DNA from: Hysterangium stoloniferum
Lineage: Eukaryota; Basidiomycota; Agaricomycetes; Hysterangiales; Hysterangiaceae
Direction of reading: 5' to 3'
DNA: 64,000 bases
Assembly (NCBI GenBank): GCA_015178975.1
Contig: WHVD01000208.1
Coordinates: 62,001 to 126,000 of the forward strand
Shown here piece by piece: positions 34,793-47,029 of this stretch. The notes under the pieces are model-generated. The model saw only the letters and a program-made list of their open reading frames with translations, made no database searches and was not told the origin of the DNA. The position numbers and the translations under genes are program-made. Position 1 is the first letter of the stretch, and every line of letters begins with the position of its first letter.

Positions 34793-36395
34793 CTAGGCAG
34801 GCGCGAAAGGAAGGAAAAATTGGCGACCATCATGATGGATAAAGTCATTTGAAGAAGCACCGATGCCATTTGGAGCTGTCAGGAGAATAGTTGGATTTAT
34901 TTGATCTATGAGGCGATAAACACTTGGTTCGAAATTCGCCCGATTGGCGACATGCCAAAAAGACTGAGCATGCATACTATGCCACCACACCACAGCAGCT
35001 AAGTCCATGACGTAAAATAAATCAACATCTTTTGATCGTAACGAGCAGGTGATCCTTGAGCGGTACGATGCATCGGGGCACCTTTTACCGCCAGAAGGTA
35101 GAGATTTGGGTTCACTATATCTTGTAAGAGATTAACGGATGGAAGAAGAAGAAGAAGACAACGGAACACTAGTGTGTTGTTACATATAATTGATCCAGTC
35201 AGTGGTGGTGCTTCTGTGATATCGATCAGCGCCTTCAAGTTGTATCTCATTTGGAGCTGAAGAAATCATAGTGGATGGAAAGCAAAAAGCCATTCGTATT
35301 ATAGACTCAAGGCCAACGCACGACTAGTCCATGTCCACATATCGAGGAAAACGTAGTTCATGTTGTTATCATTCTTACTGTCCTACAAAGAAAGGCCTGA
35401 TTAGATCAAAAATTCGGAGCCAAAATTGCAACCCCGCAGTGAACAATCTGATGCAACAGGTACTTTATTTCAAAATGAGTTACGCTCGACGAAACGACCA
35501 AAAGTTATTCCATATATTGAGCAACGATATATATTCATAAACCTAGAATAAGTTTCTTTTCCGTACAGTGGCATTTTTCGCGATGCCATGTTACCTAATT
35601 CGCTCCAAATCTCTTCAGGGTACATTCCTGCCACTGTTTATATATAATACATCATCGAAGCGTGATGCAGGGTACTGCATCTCAATACCTAAAATGAAAT
35701 GCCATCTATTAGTGTAGTTTATCATCAGTTGATAAGGTGCAATTGAGCTAAGAAGATGATGGGAAATCCTTCCGGAACAGTCAATAATAGACGGCATCAA
35801 TCATCAGAGACACTATTTTGGCACCAGGTGCAGCAGCGGCAATGTGGTGGAAGATGCATGTAACTCACGCGCAGGGGTAAGGTCTTTGGATCGAGAAAAA
35901 AATGCACGTTTGACTCATAGTGATACATATGCAGCCGAGGCCAAGTTAGTATTCCATAAGCGGACAGATGTGCCATGAAATCCCAGAAGAGAGGCACCGG
36001 TGTACGTGGGTACATGAGAGGAGAATGCCGAGGCCGGTTGCTGTGTTGCTTCTTCAAGTTGAATATGACCGCATGACGGATTTGAAGTACATATGAACTG
36101 AGAAGCTTGAAAGGAAGATGTCAGCCTTAATTCAGGGACAGGCTACGTGAAGGGGTGCTCCGATAGCCATACAGTGCTTGAATAGTGGTATTTTTAGACA
36201 GACGGGGCTGTGTTAGGGGCGGCACATATTGAGAGTGACAGTGAGTGGGAAAGAGAGTGCTGTGTGCTTCAGAATTTCGGGAGGAATATTCCAAGACACA
36301 GACCTACGCCAGCTCCTGAAAGCGGGTGGTCGGCGAAAGAAAGTCACGGAATGTTTGAAGGACAGGATCAACTCAGCTAAGCTAAGAATATTCAT
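34793..36395 (-). other. Possible unrecognised multi-exon gene or remnant
   Basis: Several minus-strand open pieces follow one another: 36213-36395, 35797-36057 (YPRTPVPLFWDFMAHLSAYG), 35615-35800, 34999-35250 (LKALIDITEAPPLTGSIICN, MHRTAQGSPARYDQKMLIYF) and 34793-35008 (PSVYRLIDQINPTILLTAPN). They look protein-like and share a strand, but I recognise no family and could not join them convincingly. Confidence 0.25.
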
Positions 36396-36642
36396 AAGAA
36401 GACAGTGGATGGCGGGGAGAAAAGACCATTATCTTGTCTGTCCTGAATAAGTTTAAGGTTATAAAATAAGGATCATTGGCCATTCGCCTGCTGAGTTTGA
36501 AGTTTGAAAACAACTTAGCCTGTTGTGGCGAGCTTACCTCATCTCCTCAGGCTTTCCACAAAACCTGATATTACCACTTCCTTTTCTTAACCTTTTTCGT
36601 TCTCTTACTCAGTCTTCATCTCTCATATAACGCATCCTCATT

Positions 36643-37583
36643 ATGTCCCGGGTTAGTATTTGCTTTCTTTATCCTGAGCAAAGCGCTGGATGCACCACTT
36701 TGCTAATCTCGGCCATACTCTAGGCCCAATTTCTACGTGAATATAAGCTTGTCGTTGTCGGTGGTGGTGGCGTAGGAAAGAGCGCGTTAACAATCCAGTT
36801 CATCCAGTCCCACTTCGTAGATGAGTACGACCCTACTATCGAAGGTTCGTGCCAATCGGTGTATTTCGTTCCCCTCTTGATGTTTAGCTGGCGATAGATT
36901 CGTACCGGAAGCAGTGTGTCATTGATGATGAAGTCGCCCTCCTTGACGTCCTAGACACAGCAGGTCAAGAAGAATATGGGTACGTTCCTGTATACTTCCG
37001 TTCTGCAGCACATCACTAATTTGACCGTGATATCTAGTGCCATGCGTGAGCAATACATGCGAACCGGCGAAGGATTCTTGCTTGTCTATTCCATCACCTC
37101 TCGCAATTCATTTGAAGAAATAAGCCAATTCCATCAGCAGATTCTCCGAGTGAAAGACAGGGACTCATTCCCAGTCATCGTGGTCGCAAACAAGTGTGAT
37201 CTGGAGTATGAGCGTCAAGTTGGCATGAACGGTTAGTACCCGCCTCCCACCGCCCCGTTTCTCAACTTACCACTTTTCTGTTATCGGTTACTACAGAGGG
37301 TCGTGATTTGGCAAAACACTTCGGCTGCAAATTCATCGAAACCTCTGCCAAGCAGCGTATTAATGTCGATGAGGCTTTCAGCAACCTTGTCCGTGAAATC
37401 AGGAAATACAACAAGGTTCATATTATACATTTGACATTTGGTATATGTTTTACTCAACTTCCCCCCCGTTAGGAACAACAAACCGGCCGCCCAGCAGCTA
37501 GCAACCCTACTGCAAATGGCTTCCAACAGGATAGTGGCGATAGCCACGGTGGAGGCTGCTGCTCCGGTTGTGTCGTGGCGTGA
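36643..37583 (+). CDS. RAS1: Ras small GTPase
   Basis: Six exons (36643-36651, 36724-36844, 36898-36979, 37038-37231, 37297-37415, 37473-37583) give 211 residues with all phases consistent. Motifs: P-loop [14 protein letters not shown], effector loop VDEYDPTIE, switch [28 protein letters not shown]. The C-terminus is CCSGCVVA, a CaaX box with upstream cysteines, so farnesylation plus palmitoylation and plasma-membrane location are expected. First exon codes for only three residues. Known fungal role: links nutrient and pheromone signals to cAMP and MAPK pathways. A C/T-rich promoter precedes the ATG. Confidence 0.95.
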
Positions 37584-37960
37584 TTCATCTTGCATTTCTA
37601 TACTGCCATCGCTCATTTCTATAAATCTCACATGAATCTCCTTACGTGATGCCTTTCAACCTTTTTTTTTTGTAACTTTTTGAATGTCAATATTCCCTTT
37701 GGATTGGAATGCACCTGGTGCCTCATTTCTTTTGTCATTATATCCTTCCTATTGAATTATGGTTCTGGCCGTTGGAATGATATTATTTGTGCGCGTATTC
37801 GGGCGGACCAACTCACAAGGAACTTTTATACTCCTAAAATGCTGGTCGATGCGGATCGGATTGTGGCCCTGTAGCATATATCATGACAGGAACATAAACA
37901 CAAGTCATTCGCTTGACTCACGACCACGTGGTACAACGTCAAGATCTTCCTATAATTACA

Positions 37961-38845
37961 TCAATTGACAGTGCAATACATAGCCATTTTTTGGATTACC
38001 TCATTTACGGCCTTTATGACATCTAAACCTAGCTCATATCGTCCCTCTATGCCAGAGTTTCCTCCCAAGATGGATATGCCAATGGTTCGTATCCGGTCTG
38101 TCATCATTTCCATCTCACGGTTGACGATTTGACCGTAATTTGTTAGGACGAAGGAGTCAAAAGGAATCTTCAATATACAATTCAAGTCATCTCTATATCT
38201 CTCGGAATAACACGTACAATGATGTCCTCCCACTGCCCAGGTTTACTAAACCATATTCGGTGTTGGAATAAATCCGTAGATATGAGTGTATTTGTCTGTA
38301 TATTGCAATAGTACGAGTTATGTGTCCGTGTATCGCCCCCCGCCTTTACCCTCAGCAATAGGTACTGCCGTAACGAGACGTCGTCCTCTATTTCCCCAAA
38401 TAGCGAATTTCGGGTCTGTATAAAGATGCCATTGAATATCTCCCAGATCGTCTTGAACAATGCGACGCGCCTTATTTCGGAATCCGGCATAGCCCCCTCG
38501 TACTTTTCCTTCTAAACCCGGCGTGACAGCCAGACGCATTTCACCCCAGAAACGCGCCTTCCCCTCATTTCCCATTGTCAAATTGCAGGTGCTAGTCCCT
38601 CCCACGTCGGCATCGCACCCCAGAGCATACTGACTTAGATCTTCTTTGGAATGAAATGTCCACAGCGTTTTGGGTGAGCGGTCTGGTCTAGCACCCTCCA
38701 TCGCCATTGCTGTGGAATGGAAGCACGTTGGCAGTTTGTCGCGACAATCATGAAATGTTCAAGGGCAAAGCCAACCTTTTCTTGTGCCTTCCTTTATCAG
38801 CTTTGATGTATTATTCACGAATATTGACCAGTTAGATGGAGGCAT
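37961..38845 (-). CDS. CIA30: CIA30-domain protein (complex I intermediate-associated protein 30)
   Basis: Four exons (38845-38776, 38709-38471, 38415-38218, 38167-37961) total 714 nt, 237 residues, with consistent phase. The protein begins MPPSNWSIFVNN and has the CIA30 fold motifs WTFHSKEDLSQYALGCDAD, GKVRGGYAGFRNK, LFGEIEDDVSL, THNSYYCNIQT, WEDIII/PFDSFVLTNYG and RTIGISILGGNSGIEGRYELG. Known role: assembly factor for respiratory complex I in mitochondria (human NDUFAF1). The second intron (38470-38416) starts with GC instead of GT and is needed to keep the frame. Divergent from homoaconitase with 119 bp between start codons. Confidence 0.92.
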
Positions 38846-38964
38846 AGCCAGAGACTCAGTTATTTATGACGGATGTTGCGCCATTTACTCGGGTTACGCG
38901 GTTTAGGCATATGATATGCAGAAATGTCGCAAATGAAAGTGTCTAGCGCTCATTATTTCTGTGG
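38846..38964. promoter_or_regulatory. 119-bp divergent promoter shared by CIA30 and LYS4
   Basis: The start codons at 38845 (minus) and 38965 (plus) are separated by only 119 bp, which must hold both core promoters and 5' leaders. No clear TATA box is seen. Confidence 0.7.
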
Positions 38965-41227
38965 ATGGCCACGTTGACTCGTTTTTCAAGACAACCATGG
39001 GTTTTTGCTCGTGTAGCAAGACGGTCTTTGGCCACCATTGTCCCAGGGCGACAACGACAGTCTCAAACACTTATTGAAAAAGTCGTGCAAAATTATGCGT
39101 TAGATCTTCCTCCAGGGAAGGCTGTTAAAGCAGGGGACTATGTCATGATTCGTCCAGAGTACTGTATGACTCATGACAATACAGCAGCAGTCATGAACAA
39201 GTGAGCAATCTGACTGCCATTATAAAAATACATCATTCTTTTAACATTTAATAAGGTTTAATTCTATCGGTGCAACCCGTATCAAGGATAATCGTCAACT
39301 CGTCTTCACAATAGATCATGATGTGCAGAATAAGACACAGAAAAATCTCTCCAAATATGCTGCTATCGAGGTTTTCGCACGGGATCATGGCGTGGATTTT
39401 TACCCATCCGGGCGTGGAATAGGACATCAAATACTCATCGAGGAAGGTTATGCATTCCCGTACTGTCTCACTGTCGCAAGCGACAGCCACAGTAACATGT
39501 ATGGCGGCGTCGGCTGCGTCGGTACCCCGATCGTGCGTACAGACGCTGCCTCCATATGGGCCACAGGCAAAACATGGTGGCAAATTCCCCGGATGGTTAA
39601 TGTCGAGTTCAAGGGACGTCTCGCCCCCGGCGTAACCGGAAAAGATGTCATCGTTGCATTGTGCGGCTCGTTCAATAAAGATGAAGTGCTGAATGCTGCA
39701 ATCGAATTTACAGGCGAGGGCGTCTCTACTCTGTCAGTGGAGGAGCGATTAACCATTTCGAACATGACCACGGAATGGGGTGCGTTGGCGGGTGTTTTTC
39801 CCGTTGACGATGTCCTTCTACAATGGTACGACAAGATGCTAGCTAAATTGGAATTAGGCGTATTCGCAAAGTCCGCCGTTGCCGTTTCAACGCTACCCTC
39901 GCACCCTAGAATTAACCGCGAGCAATTGGACAAGGTGAAGGTCGCCCGTATCACCTCCGATCCCGATGCGGAATATTCCTCACGTCTTGTATTCGACCTG
40001 TCGTCCCTTGTCCCTCATATCTCAGGGCCCAATAGTGTCAAAATATCAAACCCCCTCCCCGTCCTAGAAGCCGCACGCATACCCATTCAAAAAGCCTACC
40101 TCGTCAGCTGCACTAACTCCCGAGCCTCCGACATCGCAGCGGCAGCGGCAGTAATCAAGGGGCATGCAGTCGCACCCGGCGTCGAGTTCTACATCGCCGC
40201 CGCTAGTTCAGTCGTACAACAGGAATCAGAACTTGCCGGCGATTGGGATGCCCTCATCGCTGCTGGGGCCAAAGTTCTTCCCCCGGGATGTGGGCCCTGT
40301 ATTGGCCTCGGGACGGGCCTTTTGGAGGACGGCGAGACAGGGATCAGCGCGACGAATCGGAATTATAAAGGACGTATGGGCCATCCGAATGCACAGGCGT
40401 ATCTGGGTAGCCCTGCTGTGGTAGCGGCCAGCGCCGTGAACGGGTACATCTGTGGCCCTGGTGCTGTGGAGTCTGGACAAGCGCGGCCAACTTTCGAAGG
40501 CCACGGTCCTGTGTTCTCCGTCGTCGATGGTGATGCTGCTGCATCGAAAACATCCATCCCGACATCGTCATCAGAACCGCTAGCACCCGGGTTCCCTCAC
40601 GTCTTCGCCGGTCAAATCATATTCACCCCGCAGGATAATCTCAACACAGACGCTATTTACCCCGGCAAATATACATATCAGGATGATATCACGTTGGAGC
40701 GACAAGGACAGGTAGTCATGGAGAATTACGATCCGTCCTTCGCGGGTGTCGTAGCGGATCTCGTCAAGGCCCAGCCCCCGTCAACTGGTTCCGACACGAC
40801 GAAGCGCGGCGCTGTCCTAGTGTCGGGGTATAACTTCGGAACAGGCTCGTCGAGAGAGCAGGCAGCGACGGCACTCAAGGCGTCCGGCATTCCGATGGTC
40901 ATTGCCGGGTCTTTTGGCGACATCTTCAAGAGAAATTCCATCAACAACGGCCTCATCTGTATCGAGTCGCCAGAGTTGGTGGCAGATCTGACTGATGCGT
41001 ATGCTGCGGATGGGAGGCGTGGACACGGCGGGAAAAATGGGGAGTTGACTGTCACGCCTGGCCATTCAATTGAGGTGCAGATGAGCACCGGGGATGTTGT
41101 TGTGACGTTGCCGGATGGAACGACGAAGAAGTATCTGGTTAGGCCTGTTGGGTCCAGTGTCCAGGAGTTGTGGACTTGTGGTGGTTTAGAGGGATACATC
41201 TTGAAGTCGATTCGGGCCGAGCACTGA
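38965..41227 (+). CDS. LYS4: Homoaconitase, mitochondrial
   Basis: Two exons (38965-39200 and 39256-41227) encode 735 residues. Converts homocitrate to homoisocitrate through homoaconitate in the alpha-aminoadipate pathway of lysine synthesis, a fungal hallmark. The N-terminus (RFSRQPWVFARVARRSLA) is a mitochondrial targeting sequence. [4Fe-4S] ligands are seen in VSCTNSR and PPGCGPCIG; substrate and swivel-domain motifs include IDHDVQNKT, ASDSHSNMYG, NFGTGSSREQAA and GSFGDIFKRNS. Length matches the family. Head-to-head with CIA30. Confidence 0.96.
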
Positions 41228-41698
41228 GCAGTAGTGCAATGCTCACTTGAGCCTGCCTGTATCATCATTATTCAAGCTGTCTGCTTCGAGGCGGTAACTA
41301 TCTTGGATGTACTATACTATAGCGTGGATAACATAAAAGAGACGTCGAGTAGCATGATCACTTCACTGATCACAACAGGAGATTCAAGCAAGCGAGAATA
41401 GGAGACAGAAAGAAATCATGTTATGTATTGTACATTGTAACACCATTGCGATGGAATCAGAGTACAAGGACAAAGATGGCGATCCATGCAAGTGTACATC
41501 ATGTCAATGTGCAGTGTGCGTGTACAGACAAAGCTAAGAAAAAGAAAAAAGCAAAAGAAAAAAAGTAAGAAAAAAATTCTGTCATGGAAAGCACGAAGGC
41601 GTGCCGAGATATCTTGTGTCTGGTGAGCGATTGCTCATTTTAAGCGTGAAAATGAGGGTTAATCGCGAGTTGTGTTATGTGTAGAAGGATTGTAACCG
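41228..41698. other. Convergent 3' intergenic region
   Basis: Contains 3' ends of LYS4 and the dioxygenase gene; A-rich run at 41535-41575. Nothing else recognised. Confidence 0.45.
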
Positions 41699-43673
41699 TC
41701 AGAACGCAAGATCCCACACACTTCCGGGACCAGTGTCCGGCGAGGCGGAGGGCGGACTGAATTTTGCATTGAGAGCATTGAGGCGGGACACGAAGTCGTC
41801 CATTCCGATGTATGCGCCACTCATGCGTCGTTCGCCCGTAAATGCGGAGCGTCCGTGCAGCACGCGCTGGTTGTCTATGACTACGGCGGAAGGTCAATAC
41901 CACGACATGTATAATTGCATGGTGTACCTACCAACGGCAGTCCCAGGCGCAAGCTGAACCCAATATTCCGAATCCGGACTTGTTAGTGCTTTATTCCAAG
42001 CATGTAGAGCCTTATACCACGGCTCGACCATTCCCGGTTCTAAATGACGCATCACACTGCGATCATTATTATTGTAACGCACTTGGATCAGTTTGTTGGT
42101 TGTGGTATCGTGGTTGAGGATAGGATATCCAACTTGGGGTTTTGGATGGTAAAGATACGTCATGCTTGTAGGGGATTCCGCAGATGCCCCGGCGGAATGC
42201 GTTGGAATTGGTATACTGGAGAGAAGGGAGTATACCTCAGGTTCAAGAGTTGAGAGGAGGGAGGCAACGTAAAAGCCGTCAACGAGGAGCGTTTGCCCGC
42301 CAGTACCTTGTTTATGAGACAGGAGGTGGAATAATTGGAGGCCGCAAGGGTCGGTCTGAATGCACAATTATGGTTCAAATGTGACTTTCAACGTTAGAAC
42401 AAGTAGACGTACGAAGTAGGTTGTGTCGGTATGGGCTTTCAAGGCAATGTTCGAATAAGCGGTGTCACCAAGTTTTAAATCGGCTGTATATTCCCAAAAG
42501 CCGCCATCTAAATGCCAAATTAAAAACATTTCAGAAGTCGACCTGATATTCCTACATTGTGTTTCGCGTATACGGCCGATTCGTAGAGCTAAGCGCTCGG
42601 TATCTTCTGGAGTTATTGGGACTCCGGTAACAAAACAAAATCCAAAGCGCTCCTGATACACATATGGCTATGAGAAAGACGGTTTGCGATGAGGATAATA
42701 GACAAGACACACAATCTTTTGTAGCCACTTGTGCACGGCTGCATCATCAGCCATTATCTCTTCATAGAGAGCTGTAGGTGGATCTTGCTGAATGCGAGAG
42801 CCCCAAAGCACTTTCCTAGAAACTCAATGAGCAAACCATTTGAAGTAACTGCATTGATTTCATACTCGTGATGTTCTACTGTAGGAGTGGGAGGGCCGGC
42901 AATTTTCTCTCGGAAAGGAGGATCATACGAATTTTGACGAAGCCATGACCATGGGTAGATTGATTTGTGTGGCGTAATGCCATGCCATGTAACTTCGAGA
43001 CCTGCCTCTGTGGCACTTGCTTCAGAAGGCTGAAGGACGGATGGTATCTTGAAAAAGAACAACCAAGGTATTAGTACGAAGATCGTAGACCGGTTAAAAA
43101 TAATTGAGTAATCACGTCAAATGTGTCTACCAGTCTTTGCTTGGTGATGTGATGGAAACATATGCTACATCGGCAATGATCTCTGAGCCAGATATTATGG
43201 CTGGACCAAATAGAAGATCAGAGATATATCGATGGAATAATATATAATTTACATACAATCTCGACCATGTATTAGCGTCCCATCCTACAGCGACACGACG
43301 GTCATCAAAGTTAATCTCTGGCAAAATTGCTTCTTTAATAGCGTTCTCTTTCGCTTTCAACTCATCCGCCTCCTTCTCCGCTTGCAATCTGACATGGCTT
43401 GGGGGAGCTGTGGACTCTACACTACTCGACGGATATGGGAAAAGTCCTGTCTGCTGTGGCTGTGGTCGTGGCTGTACAGTCGCAGAAGCAGAAGCAAATC
43501 TGGGTCGTGCCAATTTCAAAGAAAAAGGCCTAAGAGGAGCTTTGCGACTCTAATAGATGATGATGATCTATTTGAGCTTGTCATATCCTATCTGATGATA
43601 CCGATCGCACCTGAGAAGTCAGAGAAGGAACAGAACGGGCTGAGCGAATTGCTCGGGTTGCCAACAATGACAT
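41699..43673 (-). CDS. Fe(II)/2-oxoglutarate dioxygenase of the TMLD/BBOX (TauD) family, mitochondrial
   Basis: Starts MSLLATRAIRSARSVPSLTSQ at 43673, an Arg/Ser-rich targeting peptide, with a first intron at about 43610-43540. N-terminal domain: NFDDRRVAVGWDANTWSR, GLEVTWHGITPHKSIYPWSW. Catalytic domain: FGFCFVTGVPITPEDTERLA, FWEYTADLKLGDTAYSNIAL, the metal motif HTDTTYF, CGLQLFHLLSH, GTGGQTLLVDGFYVA and VLHGRSAFTGERRMSGAYIG with the distal His and the 2OG-binding Arg. About five introns. The family hydroxylates trimethyllysine or gamma-butyrobetaine in carnitine synthesis. The N-terminal Cys-rich zinc site of TMLD/BBOX is absent (WLRQNSYDP in place of WLRDNCQCPQC-like), so exact substrate is uncertain. 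Confidence 0.85.
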
Positions 43674-44125
43674 GGAACACGGTTCGCTGAAGAATCGTTA
43701 CTTGAATGGTACTTGAGGTCGAAAAAGTAATAAAAGCGAATCGTCGCGATGCGTCGAGCAGCAACAGCCGAAGTGCTTAGAGTGAACCGAAGTTCTTGGG
43801 CTGGGCGTTTATTTGTCATGTTAAATCAACAAATTTGTGAATAACTTCAGAGAACTTGTTATGTTAAGAGATATCAGGTATCCATCTTATTCTCACCCTT
43901 GTCTCGGATATCTCACTTCAGTTGGACTTGAGTGTATATTGGTATGTAATATCCCTCAAACCACGATTTCCAAATTGCCCCTTTGTGGGCGGAATTGAAG
44001 TTTACAATGGTGCAAGTTAAACAGCCAATCAATGGCCCAAAGCTCAATGGTGGTCCAATTGAAATTCAATTCCAACCTAAAACGCGTCACGCATACGTCA
44101 CGTGGATTCTACCCCCAAGTCGAAG
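43674..44125. promoter_or_regulatory. Divergent intergenic region, dioxygenase and RAD30
   Basis: 452 bp between divergent start codons; no individual elements identified. Confidence 0.45.
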
Positions 44126-47029
44126 ATGCCTGCCTCACCCTGGAAGGGAAAGAGCCGCGAAGATTCCGATGTTGAAGATCTCAATCCTGTTATTACTTAC
44201 AGGCATCTACTATCCTCAGGTCTCGGGGTTCGGTGCGTTGATCAATGACTTATGCCGTTCGAGTGCTTATGTTTCACCAACCATGAAAGAAATCCGTTGA
44301 GAGTGTGTGCTCTGACAGATATGGATGCTTTCTACGCGGCATGTGAGCAACAAAGGCTGAAGTTAAATCCAGGTACGTGGCCATTCATCCGGGCAATCCC
44401 ATGCAGGCTCTAAAATTCACCGTAGAGGTGCCACTTGTTGTTCGACAATGGGATGCATTGATTGCTGTGAACTATCCAGCTCGCAAGTATGGCATTACTC
44501 GGATGGAGAAGATTACAGCTGCCGTTGAGAAATGCCCGCATCTCCGCGTCGTCCATGTTGCGACGTTTGATCCCTCTACACCGGATGCCAAGCCAATATA
44601 TACTGACAATCCGGACAGCGAAACACATAAAGTGTCCCTGGATCACTATCGGAAGGAAAGTAAAAAGATCATGGATTTATTTAAGGAATTGCTTCCTGGA
44701 GCTGAGGTAGGTAAGGCTTTCATGCTGTTCTTGCGTTCTTTGCTCTGATCACGGTGTATTACATTAGAAAGGGCTTCAATAGATGAGGGTATGATGCCTC
44801 CGTTAGTTTCAGGCAATATATAATTCTGGCGTATAGCTTTTATTGATCTTACGGAGCTCGTCCGTCAGCGAATCCTGGCGCACTTCCCGGAGTTAGCCAC
44901 TCCTCCTTCGGAAGGATTTGACTCACCATTGCCACCCCCTCCTCCAATGGGCATTCCTCTTAGTTATCCCCCGTCACGTCTGGACGGAAATAATCATGAT
45001 GGAAGTCTTTGGTCTGGTCTCGGGATGTTGATTCCTCTTTCCGGTAAACCATCGCCGCCGTCCCAGCCAAAGAAAGAGACTGCGTCGTCAACTACTATTG
45101 AAAATGCTCCTGATGAGTCCAATACGGCATATCAAGCTGCTGGCAGTCGTTTTCCCTCCGCGCCAGATGACTGCTCGCGGTTCAATGAAGTTGAAGATTT
45201 GGCGATGGATAGCGAAGAAGAACAATATCCTATGTCTGACGATGAGGACTTACCGGAAGCAGATGACGAGGCCTTTTCTTCTCCTGATATGACAGCTGAA
45301 GAGGACGGAACACCTACGTGGCACGATATAGCATTATCCATCGCAGCATCTCTATTACTCAAGATGAGAGAAGAAGTAAAATCAAGACTTGGATATACCA
45401 CTTCGGCCGTGCGTGTAATATCGCCTCCAGTGTTGTTTTATTACTTAAAAATACTGTATTCACAGGGCATTGCAAGAAATAAGTTTCTTGCCAAGGTATG
45501 CGTCAACGGAAAAGTATTTATGACAATCCTCCCCACTTATTGTGCTTAAAGCTGGTTGCATCGTATAAAAAACGGGATAGTCAAGTTGGTTGTTCATTTT
45601 TAAACTATTGGATGAATCTTATATCATCCGTCAGTCAATACTCCGCAACGCTGCGATACCGAATTATCTTCGTCCACTACCTTTTCAAAAGGTAACATAA
45701 CCTATTAGTGCTGTTTCAGTTTGATAACAATGAGTCTATATAAAGATCCGTTTTCTCGGGGGTAAATTAGGATCAGCAATCGCGGCAACTTATGGTGCCC
45801 AGACCGTGGGAGATCTTTTGTGAGTCTTGTATTTACACTGTCTGCCGTAGTGGCCGAGCATTTATGATACCAATGATAGAGATATCAGTCTTGGTTTGTC
45901 CTTTGCCTATACAATGATCGAATGTATTTAACTTGGGAATCACAGAGGAGATGCAGAGCAAACTAGGCGAAAATAGCATTTGGGTGTGGGAAATCCTCAG
46001 GTTAGTTCTGAACAGGATCTCCTTTTATGGATTTATGGATTTTGATATGCGCCATATCCATCATTGTAGAGGGATCGACCGTTCTGAAGGTATATCTCAA
46101 TTCTGTCACGCTAAGCCTTTGCTAACACTGAAACCCTAGTTAAAGAGAAACCCCCGGTACCTAAAAGCATGGGCGCTGCCAAAAATTTGCAACATCCCAT
46201 CACTCATCCCTCTCAGGGTGCTCATTGGCTCCGTATTCTTGCTGGCGAACTCGCATTTCGCCTGCAAGAGGCTCGGGAAGAGGCTCCTGGTCTATGGCCA
46301 AAAACATTAGTTCTGCATATTCGACTATGTATGTTTTCTTTATTGTTTGGCCCCGATGGCCCGTTTTACCTTCTCTTAACAGCGTACAACTATACAAAAT
46401 CTAAACAAGCCCCCTTTCCCTTTTCGCGCTCACCGGGAATAGATTATATCTGCAAGGCAGCAAATAAACTCTGGGTTGAACTTGTCGGTACTGGCGCGGA
46501 ATATGACAAGAACAAGGCCAATGGGCGTGTGGCTGCTATGAAAGTCACGCATGTCTTTCTTGGATTCTCGGGTGTCGCAACGATGGCAGCAGGACAACGT
46601 AATATTGATGCTTTCTTTTTGGGTGGTACTGGCCTGGGCAAACGGAAAGCCGTCGAGGACGATTTTTCTGAGTCCGTAGGGGCTGACAAAAAGCAGCGAG
46701 ATACTGACGATGACCGACCAGCACTGGAGGACAACGATGAGGGCTCCGAGCCGAATTTGGGTGTTGATGTCTCTTTTCGCTGTACGAGATGTGGGGAGAC
46801 GTTTCGGCGCACGGTCGATGACGATGACCCTGAGTATCGAAAGGCGGTGCTGGAAACGTTGAAAATGGAACATGACGACTTCCACTTTGCGCAAGACCTT
46901 GCTAAGGAAGGCGGAATCTCAACACGGCCTCCACAGGGAAACATTAAAAAGAAGAAAAAGAAGAAGCCTGAAGTTAAGGGCATTGCTAAGTATTTTTCAC
47001 CGCAGTCCTCGAGCTCTAGACAGCGATGA
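44126..47029 (+). CDS. RAD30: DNA polymerase eta (Y-family translesion polymerase)
   Basis: Starts MPASPWKGKSREDSDVEDL; exons 44126-44232, 44290-44372, 44426-44710, 44768-44788, then 44837 on, about 11 in total. Palm motifs: ALTDMDAFYAACEQQR and ERASIDE/AFIDLTELV carry the catalytic acidic residues. NKFLAK, SILRNAAIPNYLRPLPFQK, IRFLGGKLGSAIA form fingers, thumb and HhH; MGAAKNLQHPI starts the little-finger domain. C-terminus: a UBZ finger with FRCTRCGETF and EHDDFH (C-x2-C, H-x3-H) and a PIP-like KGIAKYF for PCNA. Known role: accurate bypass of UV pyrimidine dimers. An acidic, Pro-rich insert of about 110 residues (44920-45310) interrupts the palm. Confidence 0.93.

Noticed and set aside
46430-46983. 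Minus-strand ORFs of 154-179 codons
   Set aside because: Antisense of the polymerase eta little-finger and UBZ exons.
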